Translations under genes and position numbers: made by a program
Shown here: positions 51,908 through 64,000 of the stretch, one piece after another
Layout: the number at the start of each line of letters is the position of its first letter
Position numbering within the stretch: the stretch's first letter is position 1
Notes under the pieces: generated by a model
Told to the model about the DNA's origin: nothing
What the model saw: only the letters and a program-made list of their open reading frames with translations
Database searches by the model: none
Source: Callipepla californica brunnescens
Taxonomy: Eukaryota; Chordata; Aves; Galliformes; Odontophoridae
Length of the DNA: 64,000 nucleotides
Direction of reading: 5' to 3'
NCBI GenBank assembly: GCA_023055505.1
Contig: JALIRH010000044.1
Location: 4,402,001 to 4,466,000, forward strand

Positions 51908-52370
51908 AATCAGAATCATTCAGGTTGGGAAAGACCTCAAAGATCATGGAGTCCAACCATGACCTAACCATACTACCCTAGCTCTAACAACCCTCCACTA
52001 AATCATGTCCCTGAGTACCACATCCGAACAGTTTTTAAATACATCCAGGGATGGTGACTCAACCACCTCCCTGGAGAGCCTATTCCAGTGCTCAACAACC
52101 CTTTCTGTGAAGAAGTGTTTCCTGATATCCAACCTAAACTTACCCTGGTGCAACTTAAGGCTGTTTCCCCTTGTTCTGTCATCGGTGAGAAGAGACCAAC
52201 TCCACTGTCGCTATAAGCACCTTTCAGATATTGGAAGAGAACAATAAGGGTTCTCCCCTCAGCCTCCTTTTTCCCTGACTAAACAGCCCCAGTTCCTTCA
52301 GTCTCTGCTTGTAGGGCATATTCTCCAGGCCCTTCACAAGCCTTGTTGTGAAGACCCTCAGGAGACCAGC
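51908..52370 (-). mobile_element. CR1 LINE 3' fragment, antisense orientation
   Basis: Reverse-complement CR1 beginning at the tail (ATCAGAATCATTCAGGTTGG), then CAAAGATCATGGAGTCCAAC, AACCATACTACCCTAGCTCT, ATCCAGGGATGGTGACTCAA, CAGTGCTCAACAACCCTTTC, TTAAGGCTGTTTCCCCTTGT, AACAGCCCCAGTTCCTTCAG and TTCTCCAGGCCCTTCACAAG. About 460 bp, the longest and best preserved CR1 copy here. The plus-strand open frame at 52005-52247 is an antisense reading of it. Confidence 0.96.
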
Positions 52371-55300
52371 TGCACTCTTAACTTATACATCTTTCCTCCC
52401 AGATTAGTGTTTTCCATCACTTGGTTTGGTTTACTTATGGAAGGACGGCAGAATGTATTGCTTCTTCTTAGATGTAACTCTTCGTGTACTCTCTCACCTT
52501 ACAGACTATTTTTGTTAAAAACATTGTGTTTAAAACTCTCCAGAACATCACATCTCTGATTTTTACAAGGATCTTGCTTTAACTGGTGTTTGGTTGTATA
52601 ACATTAATGAGTTCTCTGGGACCTGATTTCTCAATTAGCTAAATTTGTGTGGTTGTTTAGTGCTGAGTTTGAAATGCTGTGGGTCAGAATAATTTGCAAT
52701 TTGCACAGTTAAAAACGGGAAGATGAAATCTGAGGCAAAACACCACTGGTATGCAATGAGTGGGTATTACTAAACAGGGCTGATACTGGTTCTCTTTCAA
52801 GAGCATTTTTTTTCATGTTATTTTGGCCATATCGTGTTAAATGTTACTAAAAATACCCTGAATGCTTTCCCAGTGTCACTTCTGGAGATTCCACAGGATT
52901 AGCAAACTGTGCAACCAAGTACAAGAGACATGTGATAGCATGCAGTCTGTTCCTTTGGTAGACAGCTGAACGTGCAAGTTGTGTAGACACTGAGTAAGTC
53001 CGGCTCCACTGAGTTATCTGGGCTGAAGGCTTCCGATGTCTGTTGGCAGCTTGAGAAATTCCAAATTACCAGTTGCCTAGAGGGAGTTTTAATCTGTGAA
53101 TGTTTAAAATAGTCAATTGCTTTGGCATATTGACATGTGTAGTGTACCATGAGAATTCCAGCAGTTACATTAAATGCATTTACTCTATGAAAGACAGAAT
53201 GTTATTCCTGTTAATCTGTTCATAATTGCTGGCTTCCTTGTTCATATTCTTCTTTCTGCTGTTAAAAATATAAAATGGTTTGAAATAGCATTTTCTCACA
53301 GGTAAGCTTAATGCATGCTGCTTCCATTGCCAAGAAAGGTGTATGGTTTTGAATAACGTCCTTTGTAAATCATATAATTTGTTCCCCAGGGAAAGGATTC
53401 ATTTTTGTGTTTCATCCCATAGATGTGCATCCATTTTAGACAGGTTATCTGGCAAAAGCAAGATAAGAACTTTCATGAAACATCTTAGATGCCAAACTCT
53501 TTGCAGTTTACTTTTTGTTACAAATTGGGCACGTGGTATATAAGTGTGCAAATAGGTGGCAATGTTAGTGAAATGTGCCAGGCAGATGGCCTTATACAGA
53601 AAGGAAGGCTAGCACTTGCAGGCCTGGCAGACCCAGCTCAGCAGCAGTAATGTCTGGAGTTAGATACTACACACAGGCAGAGATGGAAGGCTCAGATGCA
53701 GTTACTGTTCTATCAAAGAATGCCATTACTTGTCTTTGCCTGACTCTTCTAGCTGCATGTTCATCAATGAACCTTGATGATGTATGGTGGTATTTTGTGG
53801 ATAAAAGGTTGAAAGAAGTGAAGTACAAGATGTTTGCAAAGTACTGGCTTTGTAGCCATCAGTATGTTGTTCTTCCATAAGCCTTGGGACTGCCAAAGAA
53901 ATAAAGACCACATTTACTTGATATGATGCTAAATAGCATTTTCTGCTGAAATAATGAAATGTTGTTTTCTGTCAGTGACATAACCTTTGTAATTTAGCAA
54001 TCCAATGGTGCTGAGAGATGAAGAAAGTAACTGACAAAGCCATTTCCCATTTCTTTCCCCTCATACAAGTCACTCTGGACAATTAAGTGCATGTGCTGAT
54101 ACTGTCAACAATAACAACCTCCCTGTCCAAGCTAAAAGCATATGTTCTTTTCACTTTCTACATTTCAGGTATAGGATTGCATGCAAGATTTGCATAAGCA
54201 CTGAGAAGAGGTTGTTCGGAAATCTGATCACAGTTATGAAACCCAAAACAATACCTGGGTGTGTGTGGCTGCGCGTCTGTGGAGCAGCCAAGCGTATTTG
54301 ATTGCATTGTGGGGCACAGAAGAAGAACCAAGTTTCACTCCTCACCAACTTGCACCTGCACCATGCCAGCTCAGTCCTGAGTAGTATAGAAACAAAATAC
54401 AAACTGTCTCAGCAGGGTATTTTTCTCCTCCTTCCATCCTGGCAACAACGTGCAAGTCATGTTTCTTTAGGGTGTCCTCTTGCTAAGGCCGCATTAATTC
54501 TACAGCTGAGTTTGACAGCAGGGTGGTGAACTACCTTGGTTTTGTGAGTGCATGAGAGCACTTTTGGCAGCCAGAATTGCTGTCAAGGGACTGAGCACTC
54601 CTAATCAGGCAGTAGGAACTGGTGTTTTGGGGTTCACGTGGCTGTAAGAGTTACAGAGCTGTTGCACTTAGAGGAAAAAAGGTGTCTTGTGGTACAGAAA
54701 CAAGGGTAAAATACCTTGAAGAGCTGAATATGGAAGACTAAGATAAACAGGAGGGTGGAAGGGAGGTGGCAACTGGGAGATTTCTGAATTGAGGAGGCAA
54801 AAGCCATTATGTGAGGGTAAATGAGGAGTGGTGGCAGAAGGGAAAAGAGCTGACAAGGTGGAGAAGGCAAGCTGGAAAGCTGTTCCAGGAGCAGCTGATG
54901 CAGCTGCTGAACGAAGGGCAGAGTTCTGCTATCATAGCAGAGCAAATTCAATGGATAGGGAAAGAAAGTTAGGGGAGGAATTCAAGCAATGGCAAGTAAG
55001 TGCATCTGGAATTTAGAAACGCATGTGCTACAGTGGGAACTAGTAGCAGTTTTCCTGTTTTTAAATCATTTCTTCCCTCTTGCCTTCCACATTTTTTCCC
55101 TAAGCCAGGTTCTGACAGGATGTCAGAGCAGCAGCAGCTGGTAGTGGGTGACCGTAGGGGAAAGTTAAGCCCTGCTGCACTTAGAAGCTTTTACTATCTG
55201 TGTTTTGGTTTTTGTTTCTTTTATTATTTTTTTTAAGTGCCCATCCAGTGATTCTAGTTGAGTAGGATCCATTTTGAAAGGTAGGATTCCCATTATCCCA

Positions 55301-55891
55301 TGCAGAAAGAGTGATTTGCTGAAGGAGAGCCATGCTTTCTTTAAGTGGTGGTAATTGCGTGGTCCATGCTTACAGATGTTGCGTTTTTCTTAACCTTTGC
55401 GCTGAAGTGCCGAGTCTAATGCTTTTACAAGAAGAAAGGAGAGCTTGTTTAGAGCTGTAATTATTGGACCAGAATACATCCTATTATGCAAAGAACATAC
55501 TGGAGCACCTTTATTTGTTGGGTACTCCTAGTAATGGAGGCTTTGCCTTTCCACTCCCAACTCAGCGTTAATTTGTGAATAATCTAGAAGATTCCATGAT
55601 AAAACTACTGGTGATGGATATACTGTGAAAAATGAGCTTTTATTCGTTTGCATTATGTCTGCCATTAAGAAGCATCTATTCCAGTAGTTTTCCTTCTATG
55701 GCTTTGCAGTTCTTTTCTAACTTAATGACTGGAAAGCATACAGTATCCTTAATATGTTGCAGCATCAGAAACACCATCGGGTGCTATCTTTACTTAATGT
55801 CTTCCATGGTGTTTTTATCCCCTTAAGTATAGATTTTTATTATTCCTTTTGTATAAGAGAATTAAATGCCACAGCGAGACCTCATGAAGTA
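52371..55891 (+). other. MARCHF8 large intron, distal part 2
   Basis: No exon or RNA gene recognised. The 54720-54990 stretch is notably purine-rich on the + strand, which produces spurious open frames on both strands. Confidence 0.6.
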
Positions 55892-56328
55892 TGTATGTTG
55901 CTCCAAAAGTAATGCCTTCTATTTATTGCCATGGGAATTTCAACAGATAGAAAGAGCACCACAACACTGTTTGTTAAAGGAATTTCTCAGCTACAAAAGA
56001 CTATTTTTCAGTGTACCCACAACCATTAGCTGTGCATATTTGCCAGTGATGAATAAGGACCTGCATGCCACACTCATAACAATCTGTGCCAGTAGAGGTG
56101 ACCCACTCACAGTTACTGCTGCTGAAGTGCACCACTCACTCCATCAGAGTGCTCTCATCCGCTGTTTGATCTCCATAATTTTCAGCAAGTGTTAGTGAAT
56201 GTCAGTGGGTGCCATTTTTTCTCATGGAAGAATTCAGTGACATAACTATGCAGCCATACCACCATCTGCCTCTGATGTTGTGGATGAACATGATAAACTA
56301 GGAGGCATTACTTTTGGAGCATCCCTCA
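55892..56328 (-). mobile_element. Internally deleted mariner element (Galluhop / Mariner1_GG-like)
   Basis: A 437-bp element bounded by inverted repeats of about 29 bp that match at 24 of 29 positions; both contain GCTCCAAAAGTAATGCC (the right one as GGCATTACTTTTGGAGC). TA dinucleotides flank both ends (55890-55891 and 56329-56330), the target duplication expected of Tc1/mariner. Interior words such as CACCACAACACTGTTTGTTA and GTGGGTGCCATTTTTTCTCA agree with my recollection of chicken Mariner1_GG, whose transposase is read on the minus strand. The copy is far shorter than an autonomous mariner and has a probable internal deletion near 56243, so it cannot encode transposase. The 109-residue plus-strand open frame at 55866-56195 is not a gene. 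The exact left end could lie 3-4 bp further in, because TATGTA offers alternative TA sites. Confidence 0.85.
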
Positions 56329-59300
56329 TATATTACTTGGAGGTGTTTCTATTGCTGTTTATGGATTAAAAAATAAGTTTTTGTTGTCCTTTTCAGAAGC
56401 TTGGAGAAAAGCAAAGCATAAGTGCTTTCAGTAAAGAAGCTACTTGAGCGGTCACAGTGAACTGAAAATTGACAGGGTCAATTAGTGACCGAAGACTGAA
56501 ACAATTTTATCTGGGTCGTAGGAGTTGCTTGGTAGTTGGAAAGGCCAACCAAACTGACAGAAATGTGTGTGTATTTGCAAATCTGTTTTGGATCTGGTAG
56601 CGGCTGTTGTGTCGGTTGTCAGTCCTTGAACCATGGGGCTGATCTGATGCTTTTCCTATTTGTCAGTTCGACTGCCCGGGGATTCAGCATCTCATGAGGT
56701 GTTCAAGATAGCTGGACTAGATGACCTCAGGTTTTTTTTCCAACCTTTAATGATTTTGTCATTCTATGGCTCAAGTAGCCCTTATGAAGGCAGAATTTGG
56801 CCAATCTGGGCTAAGGCTTCAGTAAATTTCCTGTTGGCTTTATGAACATACCAGTTTTTGTGTGGTAAAGGAATAGTAATATGAAAGCATTTATGTGACT
56901 GAGTAATTTAGAACTATCACACATACTTTAATATGAATGCATGCACTCTCTGTATATACAGAATATTTTTTAAGAGCACTTCTTGTTTAGAAATGGTCAC
57001 TCTTTCAATAACAAACCCAGCTTTTCACAATCATGTACTGGCTGGAACCTCATATGGGTACATTCCCAACAGCAGATCAATAAAGATAATATGTGCATGT
57101 GTCTCTGTCATGCTGCTGGCATCCACCAGATAAGATCATAGCCCTGGGAGTGGGAAGACTAGTTTCTGTGTCGTGTCTGAAAGTATATTTGCCCTGTGTT
57201 GTGTAAATACAGCTCTTGTCCTCCAGCCTCTTCAGTTATTGAATTTTAGCACATCCTTTTCAGCACAAATACCTGTGTAAGTTCAGTCGTGCTGCCTTGC
57301 AGGCATCTTCTTGAGCTAGACAGCAGTTCTGGGAAGTGTTGAGTTAATGTGAAGAACCTCTGCTCTGTTTAATTTTGTATTTAGGAATTTCGCCTGGAAG
57401 TCTTTGATGTCTAGGGCTGCATTTGGGACTGTCATCTGCATGGGGCCGTGTGCTGCTTCAGGCAGACTCCTTGCCTGCAGGTCTCCCTCCTCACCACCAT
57501 TTCCCTTGTCCCACAGAGCTGAGCTTTGTTTACCTCCCACACATCCCTGCAAGGCCTGGTGAGCACAGCCCGCTTCCCCCACACCTCGCACATCCGCAGT
57601 GACAAGTCGCTGTGCTTGCCAACTCGTGTTGCTCTCTCTTCGTCATAGCTTAAGAATATGTCCCTGCCCCCTTTTTTCTTTCTTCTGTATTCTGTAGCTT
57701 CAATGAACTTTTTCCTGTTGCTATAGTTACAGTGTCTTTGATGAAATTAGCTGAGTCCTTCCCTTACGGTTGGAGTCAGTTCTTGGCCAGGCTTTTTTTT
57801 TGGCAGTAGCCCAGTCCAGTGTTAGTCATCACAGAAGCATCATGCCCATATTCTTTGGGGGTCTTTAGGTGTTTGTTTCTCTTCCAGGAATACTGATATC
57901 CAAGTAATAAAAGCTCATAGTCATCTCTAAAATCAAACTCAGCCTTGTAGGATGCAAATCTGGCATTCAAGTCAAAGGTAATTTAGCTGTTCAGAACTTG
58001 CATAGATCCTTGCTGATTTCTGATTTGGCCATCAGACAGAATTTGTGAGGGTTCCTTTGCCATTTCTCCTCTGTTCTTCTGAAAGACTATTTCACTGCCT
58101 TATAGGTGTTTGAACTCTTACATAGAGAGGATTTCAGAACACCATATTTGCTTCCTCAAATTTTTAAAGGAGGAAGTGAGATTTATATCCATCAGCCAAG
58201 GCAGTGCCCATGACTGTGTTAGAAGGAAGAGCCTGTCTGCTTTTGTAAGCATATGCTGAAATTTTTCCTTGCCTTTTCTTTCCTCATGACAGAGCTCTCA
58301 AGCTCCTCGAGAAGTGTGCTGAAAGAAGGAATGTCTAGGAACACAGGGATCCCAAAGTGTGGGTACAGTGCCTAGGTGCTTCGCCTTGATGTGGGCTTTG
58401 GTAGCTGAATGTCGCTTGAATTGTAACAAATCACAGACATAAGGTCTCAAACCAAGAACATTATATCTAAGCTGATCTAAAAGTAACTGCAAGTTGATGG
58501 CTGTTTCTTTTTATTATTTTTATTTCTTTTATTTTCCCATTTGTTATCTATTCAGGATTTCTGTTCTCAGGTTCTGTCTGATCAATCGGTGCCAACGAGA
58601 ACCGGAAGAGATTGCTATCAAAACATCTCTTTAAGGTTGCTGAAATGCCAGATGGAATGGTGCATTTCTAGAAGGTCTTACCCAGCATGGAGCCCGTAGG
58701 AAGAATGAGTAAATATGCCCCATTTCAGGTGTTTGAGTCTTGAACAAATTTGTCTTTCAGCTTCACAAAAATAGAGAAGTGATGACATAGATGTGTAACC
58801 AAACATTATGACTTGCTCAGTTTGTAGTATTTTTTAGAAGAATGTGTTTCCTGTTGGATTTTATTCAGAAAAGCAAACAAGCTTTTGCAAGTAGATTTCT
58901 AGTTCTTACCAGTGGAACAGTCATTTCCATTATGGTACCATTGATGTTCAGAAGGCAGGAACCAGTAAATGATGAGACATCATAGTGAAACCTACAGTTT
59001 ATTTTGATAGTAGCTGAGATTGTCATCCTTATCAATCAGGGTTTGCATGCTAAAAAGTAACAGATACATTCATTACTCATTTCAGTTTCAGGAATTTTAG
59101 CTTTTCTATTTCCATCCTGTATGATATTTCCTGTTTAATTCTGAGTTCTGTGGTAGATAGGAAGTTGCTCAGTAACTCTGCTTCATTTCCTGAAATGACA
59201 TACACGTGGCTATTCAGAATTGTTTCTGGACATCATTTGGATAATTTTCCTTACATCATTGTTTCCTTTAAGCAAGAGCTCTAAGTTTCAGTGGTTGGAA

Positions 59301-59633
59301 ATTTGCCTTTGGATGTCAGCGAGGCAGAGCTGAGAAATATCCTTGCCAAAAACAGATGGCATCTGAGGAAAGGGCTTTGCAGCACTGATAGGGAGGTCAT
59401 TGTTCTAGTAGTTCTCAGTTTGTACTTGACTTGCCTGTTTCATTTTCAGCAATGTAATATGTAGTTAAGCAAAAGAACAGCTGAGTATATGTGGCAAATC
59501 ATGCTGATGTCAATAGAATCAACATCCCCAAAAGTCACAGCATTAAGATGTCCTCCATTCTTGGCTTCTAATGCTAGCTTTAAAATACTCTTGTAACTGG
59601 TTTACTCCTGCAATAATCTTCTTCTTCTTTCAG
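56329..59633 (+). other. MARCHF8 large intron, 3' end
   Basis: Apart from the CR1 tail at 56698-56769, no repeat or exon recognised. Ends with the pyrimidine-rich tract and cag acceptor at 59631-59633. Intron length from 19143 is 40,491 bp. Confidence 0.75.
56698..56769 (+). mobile_element. CR1 LINE 3'-tail fragment, sense orientation
   Basis: GGTGTTCAAGATAGCTGGAC, TAGATGACCTCAGG, a T8 insertion, then CCAACCTTTAATGATTTTGT and CATTCTATGG, the CR1 terminus. Lies about 370 bp after the mariner relic. Confidence 0.85.
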
Positions 59634-59684
59634 AATGAGAAGGCTTTGGGGCATTCTGTGAGCCGCTCTAGTAACATCTCAAAG
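59634..59684 (+). CDS. MARCHF8: MARCHF8 second coding exon (51 bp, residues 33-49)
   Basis: A 51-bp exon with a pyrimidine-rich tract and cag acceptor at 59631-59633 and an AAG|gtatgt donor at 59685. It reads NEKALGHSVSRSSNISK, the Ser-rich cytosolic linker preceding the RING-CH domain; the paralogue MARCH1 has a closely related NEK...SRSSNISKA segment (family knowledge). Both boundaries are phase 0, so it continues the frame of the exon ending at 19142 exactly and could be skipped without a frameshift. The next expected exon (Ser/Pro-rich linker leading to the C4HC3 RING-CH finger) was not found in the remaining 4.3 kb, so the gene runs off the right edge. Serines here are possible phosphorylation sites, but nothing in the sequence proves that. 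Confidence is high because of the combined splice signals, phase match and peptide match. Confidence 0.93.
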
Positions 59685-60009
59685 GTATGTTCCTTGATAT
59701 AACTCAGTCTTTGTCAAGTGTGGGGGATAATGGGATTTCTTTCATTTCAAATGAAGTGATAGATGTTGCAGTGTGACTAGTAGAAAATGCTGCTTATGGC
59801 TGTCTGTAATTGATAGTCGCTCTGCTGAAACATTAGAATTCTCTGGTGTTATGCAGATTGTCTTTACAGGTCAAATGAAATGGAAGCTACAGTAGGTTTT
59901 CTCTTTCACACTGTCAGCCTCCTTAGCTTAATAGGAACGAGATAGATGACAGATCCCTGAGATTTTATCTTGGGATAAAAGTGCTCCAAAACTATCACTC
60001 AAGCGTGTT

Positions 60010-60038
60010 CTTTTATTTTTTTATTTTTATTTTTTTTT
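60010..60038 (+). repeat. T-rich low-complexity tract
   Basis: T runs interrupted by single A residues, ending in TTTTTTTTTCCC. Confidence 0.85.
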
Positions 60039-62702
60039 CCCATAAGCTGTCCAGTTTAATGTTCTCTGTGAGATGTTGTATTACCATGCATCTATAATAT
60101 GTATCAGGTACTTGCTTAAATATTATTTTATTGTCACCTCGTTTGAATTATATTGATAGTCTTATGTATTACATTGTTGTTAGGTCATGGCTATGTCAGT
60201 ATTCCTAAGTTTTTAATATTATAAGCTCTGATCTTGTAAAGGAAGGATGGTGCACTGCCCATTCTAATCGTGTTTCAGTATAACAAATGGAAACATCAAA
60301 AACACAATCACTATATGTTGTCAGAAAAAAATATACTTTCTGTCCAAGACAACTTGTTGCAAGAACATTCTTGCTACTCCCACTTCTTAGCAGACTTTTA
60401 ATTAGCTGAAATCTAATGTGCTTTCAGCTTACTTTGTTGCTTACACAGGTACAATTGTTTAAAGGCTTTGTGCAAAAAACACTGTCCTGGCTGGCTAGTA
60501 TTTTTCATGGGGTGCATGAGCCTTAAACCTTCTTTTTTTAAGGTTGTTGTTTCTGGTGATAATGATTTTTAATGACAGAGTGAGTCATTGTGTCTCTGAC
60601 AAGCTCAAGTCACTTTATTCCATTTTGGGTACTTCAGGATATGTGAAGCTATTTGTGCCTATCTCCAGCAAAGGAAACAGTGGCTGCTCTTAATGGCTTA
60701 TATGGGCACAGGCAACTTTCACTTTGGAGCAGAAGGACAAGATTGCTGGACATCTTAAATAACAAGTAGGGCAACTGTCTAGTGCTTAAGGCATTGATCA
60801 AGCTGAAGGTGTTATTATCATGGAGCAGTGCAGCTTTATGTTTTGTAGTCAGCTTCAGAAAACATGTATTCACACAAAGAATTTTGAAGTAAGCATAACG
60901 TGAGTATAATTCATGCTCTCCCAGAACAGGACCGTGCCTGTTCCCTGTTGCCTTTGCTCTTCTCTTCCTAGGGCTTCTTCTTGGATTTTCATGCACTGTT
61001 CAAAAGAAATGACAATTTTTTTCAAGTATCATTGTACTTTTCCCAGAGTGTGCAAAATTCAACACAAGATGCCTTTCTGCAGCAGCTGTTTCATTCCTAT
61101 TCCCTATGTTGTTCTCACAGAGGAGTCCTATCCTAGCAGAAGCAGTATACATAAAGCTGACTTCACAGTTCATTCTTAATTCATCAAGAGATGGTGGTGC
61201 AATTGGAAGGACCTGGCTCTCTGGCTGACTTCTCCCTGAGAGCACTGGCAAGTGGGACACACCAGGATTTGCATTCTTGAAACACTGAAATGTTCAAAGT
61301 GATTCTTGTGTGTTACAAAAGCTAAAGTTCTCGAGGGGAGCGAAAGTCAGCTTTGCCTGTTCAACTTCTGAGAATTGTTGGTTCCAAACGTCAGTCTCCC
61401 AGAGGTACAAATGTTCTTACGTCCCTCTGTCACCTGCATCTGATCTGCTCTGTGCTGCTGCTTCATTCTGGAGATTGCTCCTAGCAAGGGCAAGAGGTGG
61501 AAGTCCCTCTGGTGAAATTAGTCAGTGATTTGCCTCATTCATCTGCATGCTGCCTTGTGCATCCAGACAATTCAGCACTGAGTTACAACGATTTATATTG
61601 CAGCCCACCAGTGGGATGGCTGTCATAAGCAATTTGTAGGGCAAACTAGGAAAGATTATAGTTAGCAGGATACTGCGTAGAAGCTTGCGTACATGGAAAA
61701 TGTCATTCCTTCTGAAGTTTAATAGGAAAGTGCCTTTTATGTCTATCTAGAATAGTGTTAACAACTGGCCAGTGGCCAGTAAGGCAGATTGAATGCATGT
61801 AAAGGAAAATGTAATGAAATTCTTAGCTACCTCTATAGCCCTTTCTGCAGTCCTCAGAGCTTTGTGACACTGCTCTGTTCTAAGAAGAGCTATTTAACTG
61901 AAGCTGAGTTTAATCAGTTATGTGCTGCTTTTCCAGATCTGTTGGTGTGTATTTGTGTGTTTACAGAAGCAGTGATCACACTTTCTGCAAATGACTGCTA
62001 CAGCTATTTTTTCCCACTCAAATCTAGCTTACAGTATAGTTGCTGCAAATGCCTGATGCTGGCACTTGATTCAAAGCCCTTTCTGGAGCTGATATGTCAT
62101 TATGAACCTGCTGTGATTATTACTGTGTGTCTTTCCACTGTTCTCAGTTGTACAGTACAATGTGAATGGAAAGTATTGAGTCAGAAATCAGCCTCTAGCC
62201 AGGAGAGGATGCTGTTACTTGGTGTGACTGAGGAAAGGAGCTGATGCCGTAGGGCTCTAAGTGGTCAAGGAGGGAGGCAGGCAGATGGTGCCACTAAAAT
62301 GAGATCAGCTGGTGAAGGTAACAGGACCTCTGAGCATAGACCCCAAGTGCTGGGGCCATGTGGAGTAAAAGGGGCAAAAAGACAGTCCTCCAAGAACAGA
62401 TGCTAAGGGAGGATGAAGAGATGCTGGTACATGTGGCCAGGCCAAGAAAAAGAACGTGAACATTTGGCTGGGGATGAAGGCCAGCAGTAGAGAAAAAGAA
62501 GTAGGGATAAGATGTAGGAGGATCTTCATGTGACACTGTTAGGTTTTATGCAGTCTGTTGCACACTGGGGGATGTGGCGTTCCTCCAGGCCCTTCTTTGC
62601 TTTTTTGGTCAGTATATCTCAAACACTCCTTTTAAATCTGTTCCACAAAAACATTTTTGAATTTATGGAATCTTCTCTATATTTGATTTGAATTTATTAT
62701 TA

Positions 62703-62714
62703 TTTTTTTTTTTT
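62703..62714 (+). repeat. Poly-T tract followed by AG
   Basis: T12 followed directly by AGAGAGCG. It resembles a 3' splice site, but the sequence after it does not encode a recognisable MARCH8 segment. Confidence 0.85.
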
Positions 62715-64000
62715 AGAGAGCGTTGGAGGGAGATTGAATTGATTTAGACACAGGGCTCAGACAAGGCCCAGTTCCAAACATCCCATTCAAGAACACTGAC
62801 ACTGACTGGAACATTTCTGACTGGCACACAGCTATACAGGCTGGATTCACATCTCAGCTATGTGCCCTAAGCCAGCATTTTTACCAAGAAGCCACCATTC
62901 ATTAGTAAGTGTCTTCATCATGCAAGCCATACAGAAATAATTAACCTTAATAAGCTTCATCCTCACTATATAGATGAAATTGACCCGAAAGCACAGCTAG
63001 TCACTGAGGGTAGCTAAGAAGAGGATTTTCACAGTGTTGATAATTCACATCCTCTGCTTCTAAATAAATTCTGCTAACAAGCAAGTTAAATGAGGTACTG
63101 ACAAAGCTGGTCTGTAAGTGGTTAACCTCAAATTAGGGATATTGTTTAGCATTAAAGTGCCTATTAAACTGATGATGTGATGTAGGGAAATATCTTTAGG
63201 TCACCTGTGTACTGCTCCTGTCATCTGGTTTCTCTGGAGGCCTGATTTTAGTGTTCAGGGAAAGTACCTTTTAGTCTTCTATTCATAGCCCTCTGAGAGG
63301 TAAACTTGGAGAATGCTAATACCGAAATTGTAGCAAAGAAATCAAAAGTGCACTCCTTAAAAAATGTAAATGCTTTGTCTTTTCTGAAGGACTACACAGC
63401 TCTATCTTTTGAGCAGGGGCACACTATAAAGTATTAAATTATTCTTGGACTGAATGGCAGCCGGTGCAGATGCAAAGTGGTAGCCTAAGCTTGCTATGAA
63501 ATTTAAAATCCATTTAGGCTGTTCATCAGCTTGGAACAGATTTAGAAAAGCATATGAATACACACATCCACTGTTGCCTGAAGCTTTGATGGATTCAGTG
63601 AGCATTCGTCCGTAGAAAAGCTGTCCAGGATTTTTAGTTGCTGAGCTGAGCTGTCCTGTAGTCTATCAAATGACCAGGGCTCACTGGAAAGGTGTGCTGC
63701 TCAGAGGTCCCCTGCCCAGGTACGTGAATCTATGGGAGAGGGGAATAGGGAAAGAGAAGTTTCTTAAACAAAATAAATTTTGATGTGACTGAAATGCTCA
63801 GGAAGAGCAAGACTGCATAGTGTGAAGGTGAGGGGATGCACTTCTCCCCATTCAGAAAGGCAGGTGAGCCTGTGCCAGGGCACGGTGCGATAGTGAGGAC
63901 TGTCACTCCTAGTTTCTAGATGTAATTTTAATTATAGTCATACGCATGATGCAGAATATGGAATGGAGTCCTTCAAGGAGCCAGCTGCCAGTTCCTGTCA

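Larger units (their letters stand above)
59685..64000 (+). other. Start of the next MARCHF8 intron
   Basis: Opens with donor gtatgt. The expected next exon (linker plus RING-CH finger, with its CxxC motifs) is not present. Contains T-rich low complexity at 60010-60038 and T12 at 62703-62714. The 151-residue open frame at 61789-62244 has no recognisable family features or splice context. Confidence 0.7.

Noticed and set aside
61789..62244. 151-residue plus-strand open frame with many Cys
   Set aside because: Cys spacing does not fit the RING-CH C4HC3 pattern and the expected MARCH8 linker and finger residues are absent.
62703..62760. T12-AG resembling a 3' splice site, possible next MARCHF8 exon
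   Set aside because: Downstream sequence does not translate to the expected linker or RING-CH residues and no fitting donor follows.

Overview
The window looks like a piece of a bird genome, most probably a galliform such as chicken. It has diffuse vertebrate intron-type sequence, scattered CR1 retrotransposon fragments in both orientations (the dominant avian LINE), a short deleted mariner element resembling the chicken Galluhop/Mariner1_GG family, and no prokaryote-style dense coding. No operon, phage, CRISPR array, rRNA or recognisable tRNA gene was seen.

The one gene I can support is MARCHF8 (membrane-associated RING-CH-type E3 ubiquitin ligase 8, also called c-MIR), on the + strand. Its first coding exon (coding part 19047-19142, exon probably from 18964) gives a 32-residue N-terminus beginning MNMPLHQIS. 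It is spliced in phase 0 across an intron of about 40.5 kb to a 51-bp exon (59634-59684) encoding NEKALGHSVSRSSNISK. Both exons have canonical splice signals and together match the start of vertebrate MARCH8 as I know it. The RING-CH, transmembrane and C-terminal exons lie beyond the right edge.

Layout: 1-18963 is 5' flank or, more likely, a 5'UTR intron, with no recognised exon and no CpG island. 18964-19142 is the start-codon exon, carrying a well-placed upstream ORF. 19143-59633 is the large first coding intron, holding six CR1 fragments, the mariner relic, one fairly clear and several doubtful ancient SINE-like fragments, many simple repeats and one CpG-enriched patch. 59685-64000 is the start of the next intron. 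The many short open frames elsewhere lack codon bias, homology or splice context that I can recognise, and several are antisense or sense readings of CR1.

I found no evidence of a previously undescribed system. The items most worth a second look are the uORF and an internal splice donor in the start-codon exon, the skippable 51-bp exon, the CpG-rich patch near 24.8-25.05 kb as a possible internal promoter or enhancer, and the MIR-like fragment beside it.
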